Source of the DNA: JANQRV01 sp964533785
GTDB lineage: Bacteria; Bacteroidota; Bacteroidia; Chitinophagales; Saprospiraceae
DNA: 7,125 nt
Assembly: GCA_964533785.1 (NCBI GenBank)
Contig: CAZHNG010000345.1
Coordinates: forward strand, 1-7,125
Direction of reading: 5' to 3'
Shown here: piece after piece, positions 6,049 to 7,125 of the stretch
Position numbering within the stretch: the first letter of the stretch is position 1
How the letters are laid out: each line of letters starts with the position of its first letter
Made by a program: the position numbers and the translations under genes
Notes under the pieces: model-generated
What the model was told of the DNA's origin: nothing
Database searches by the model: none
Seen by the model: only the letters and a program-made list of their open reading frames with translations

Positions 6049-6081
6049 TATTCTATTGGTGATCACCCATACAGTAGAATA
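6049..6081. promoter_or_regulatory. Nested palindrome in the divergent lipoprotein/Rpn spacer
   Basis: A perfect 10-bp palindrome GGTGATCACC (6058-6067) lies inside a second inverted repeat, TATTCTA at 6049-6055 and TAGAATA at 6075-6081. It sits in the 165-bp spacer between two divergent genes, about 46 bp from the lipoprotein start and 88 bp from the Rpn start, a natural place for a shared operator. The spacing of the inner palindrome to the outer arms is unequal (2 and 7 bases), so the nesting could be coincidence. Confidence 0.3.
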
Positions 6082-6144
6082 GTTAGAAAAATGCAACCTT
6101 TTTTAATTTTTAAAACTATTTTTTTTATTATGAAAAATAAAAAC

Positions 6145-6152
6145 TAAATTTG
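6145..6152 (+). promoter_or_regulatory. Bacteroidota -7 promoter box for the Rpn gene
   Basis: TAAATTTG matches TAnnTTTG exactly. Its end is only 16 bp before the ATG at 6169, so transcription should begin about 10-12 bases upstream of the start codon, an almost leaderless message. The -33 region (around 6117-6126) is a run of T without the final G of TTTG. Confidence 0.5.
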
Positions 6153-6168
6153 TGTAAATTTTTCTTCC

Positions 6169-7125
6169 ATGCCCAAATCGATCAACAACGCACACGACAA
6201 GTTTTTCAAGTCTATAATGGATAATAAGGATATAGCTGTCGATTTCTTAAGGACTTTCTTACCGGTGGAAATACAAGAATCGATAGATCTGGAGAGCCTG
6301 GAATATCCAAAAAACAGTTTTGTTAGTCCAGAATTGGAAGAATTCTTTTCTGATTTGGTGGTTAAATGTAAGCTGAGAAATCAAGAGGAAGAGTGCTATA
6401 TTTCAATATTAATTGACCACAAGAGCTACCGGGATAAGTATGCAATCGTTAAGTTGCTTGCGTATTTAGGCCTTGGCTATTTACATCAGATCAAATCGGG
6501 GGGTCGGCTAGAAGTTATCATCCCAGTAATTTTTTATCATGATGATGACCATTGGGAATTCCAACCTCTTTACAAGCTTTTTAGTGAAATCCCTCAAGAG
6601 TTCTCTTCCTTTATACCGCGATTTGAAACGGTCTTTATTGACTTGTACAAGGTATCAGACCAGGAATTAAGGGAAATATCCAATCTGTTTCTGGGATCAG
6701 TGTTATTATTACAAAAATATATTCGTTCTCCAGACCTTCTTCTAGAAAGGATTTCTCTTATTTTTAGGTCTTTAGATCCTACAAGGGATCGGAACTTATT
6801 AAAAAGTTTTTTTGTATATTTCTCAGAGTTTGTTGAATTTTCAGATGAAAAATTTGTAGAAGTTATGAATCAAGTTCCTGATAAAGTAAAACCGGATTTT
6901 GTAAGCTTTTTTGATCACTTCAAGAATGAAGGTATGAAAAAAGGGTTTAAAGAAGGCATCGAGAAAGGCATCGAGAAAGGCATCGAGAAAGGCATTGAGA
7001 AAGGCATTGAACAAGAAAAAATCAAAGTAATTCTCAAGGGCATCAAAAATGGATTATCCACCGAAACGCTTTCAGCCATCACCGAACTTTCAATTGTACA
7101 GATCGAAGAAATAATCAGAAAACAC
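6169..7125 (+). CDS. Rpn-family PD-(D/E)XK nuclease / putative transposase, 3' end beyond window
   Basis: From ATG at 6169 the frame stays open for 319 codons to the window edge. The N-terminus carries HDKFFKSIM (9-17), the entry motif of the Rpn (recombination-promoting nuclease) family, formerly annotated Transposase_31. The PD-(D/E)XK core is visible: Asp62 in FSDLV, then Asp83-x-Lys85 in LIDHKSY, followed by a conserved RDKYAIVKLLAYL helix. Family members are Mg-dependent DNA endonucleases; in E. coli they raise RecA-independent recombination, and some act as antiphage toxins. A Lys/Glu/Gly tail at about 255-285 is built on a Gly every four residues, followed by LSTETLSAITELSIVQIEEIIRK, the usual closing helix, so only a few residues should be missing. 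The gene is AT-rich (about 27% GC in one 60-base line), consistent with a mobile, often transferred family. It is divergent from the lipoprotein gene. All key residues are present. Confidence 0.88.
   Translation, partial: MPKSINNAHDKFFKSIMDNKDIAVDFLRTFLPVEIQESIDLESLEYPKNSFVSPELEEFFSDLVVKCKLRNQEEECYISILIDHKSYRDKYAIVKLLAYLGLGYLHQIKSGGRLEVIIPVIFYHDDDHWEFQPLYKLFSEIPQEFSSFIPRFETVFIDLYKVSDQELREISNLFLGSVLLLQKYIRSPDLLLERISLIFRSLDPTRDRNLLKSFFVYFSEFVEFSDEKFVEVMNQVPDKVKPDFVSFFDHFKNEGMKKGFKEGIEKGIEKGIEKGIEKGIEQEKIKVILKGIKNGLSTETLSAITELSIVQIEEIIRKH
6955..7014 (+). repeat. In-frame 12-bp tandem repeat in the Rpn tail
   Basis: The unit GGCATCGAGAAA is repeated three times exactly from 6955 to 6990, then once with a silent C-to-T change (6991-7002), then once degenerate (7003-7014). 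Each unit encodes Gly-Ile-Glu-Lys, so the protein gains four residues per copy without a frameshift. Such arrays can change in copy number by slipped-strand replication or recombination. Tails with Gly every four residues are typical of Rpn proteins. Confidence 0.9.

Noticed and set aside
6169..7125. Active transposon carrying the Rpn gene
   Set aside because: No terminal inverted repeats or target duplications are seen around it, and the old transposase label of this family does not imply an IS element.

Overview
The window looks like chromosomal DNA from a Bacteroidota bacterium, perhaps of the Saprospiria/Cytophagia kind. This is inferred from AT-rich spacers, genes without clear Shine-Dalgarno sequences, three promoter boxes matching the Bacteroidota -7 consensus TAnnTTTG, a secreted TPR-CHAT protein, a short lipoprotein with Asn-Lys-Asp after the lipobox Cys, and an Rpn-type PD-(D/E)XK protein. 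Genus level is a guess. Nothing resembles phage, plasmid, IS transposase, CRISPR, rRNA or tRNA sequence.

Layout. Bases 1-264 are non-coding. They hold a small palindrome and a 142-bp inverted-repeat unit that looks like a MITE or heptamer-repeat cassette. Two short-chain dehydrogenases follow, pointing at each other: a retinol-dehydrogenase-like SDR (265-1146, +) and a classical SDR (1136-1990, -). Their 3' ends overlap by 11 bp.

A 408-bp divergent spacer (1991-2398) separates the second SDR from a large gene. It is unusually rich in structure: an SDR promoter box, a strong leftward intrinsic terminator, a possible 13-residue micro-ORF, a rightward intrinsic terminator, and a long GC-rich hairpin whose 3' arm carries the likely -7 box of the next gene.

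The central gene (2399-5365, +) encodes a 988-residue protein: signal peptide, kinesin-light-chain-like TPRs, a CHAT (caspase/separase-like) protease domain with an intact His811/Cys858 dyad, and one C-terminal transmembrane helix. Its TPR half is strikingly AT-rich (20-33% GC in lines counted by hand) and its CHAT half is not (about 52%), so the gene looks like a mosaic.

Next comes a purine/pyrimidine-biased repeat-like spacer, then a small lipoprotein gene on the minus strand (5550-6003) interrupted by a 10-N assembly gap. Divergent from it, an Rpn-family PD-(D/E)XK nuclease gene (6169 to beyond 7125, +) runs off the window just before its expected end. Its C-terminal tail contains an in-frame 12-bp tandem repeat.

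How the genes relate: no multi-gene operon is visible, and each gene seems to be its own transcription unit. The SDRs are probably metabolic. The CHAT protein is probably an envelope-anchored protease or scaffold. The Rpn protein belongs to a family tied to recombination and, in E. coli, to antiphage toxicity. CHAT and Rpn both occur in defence settings, but nothing here links them into one system.
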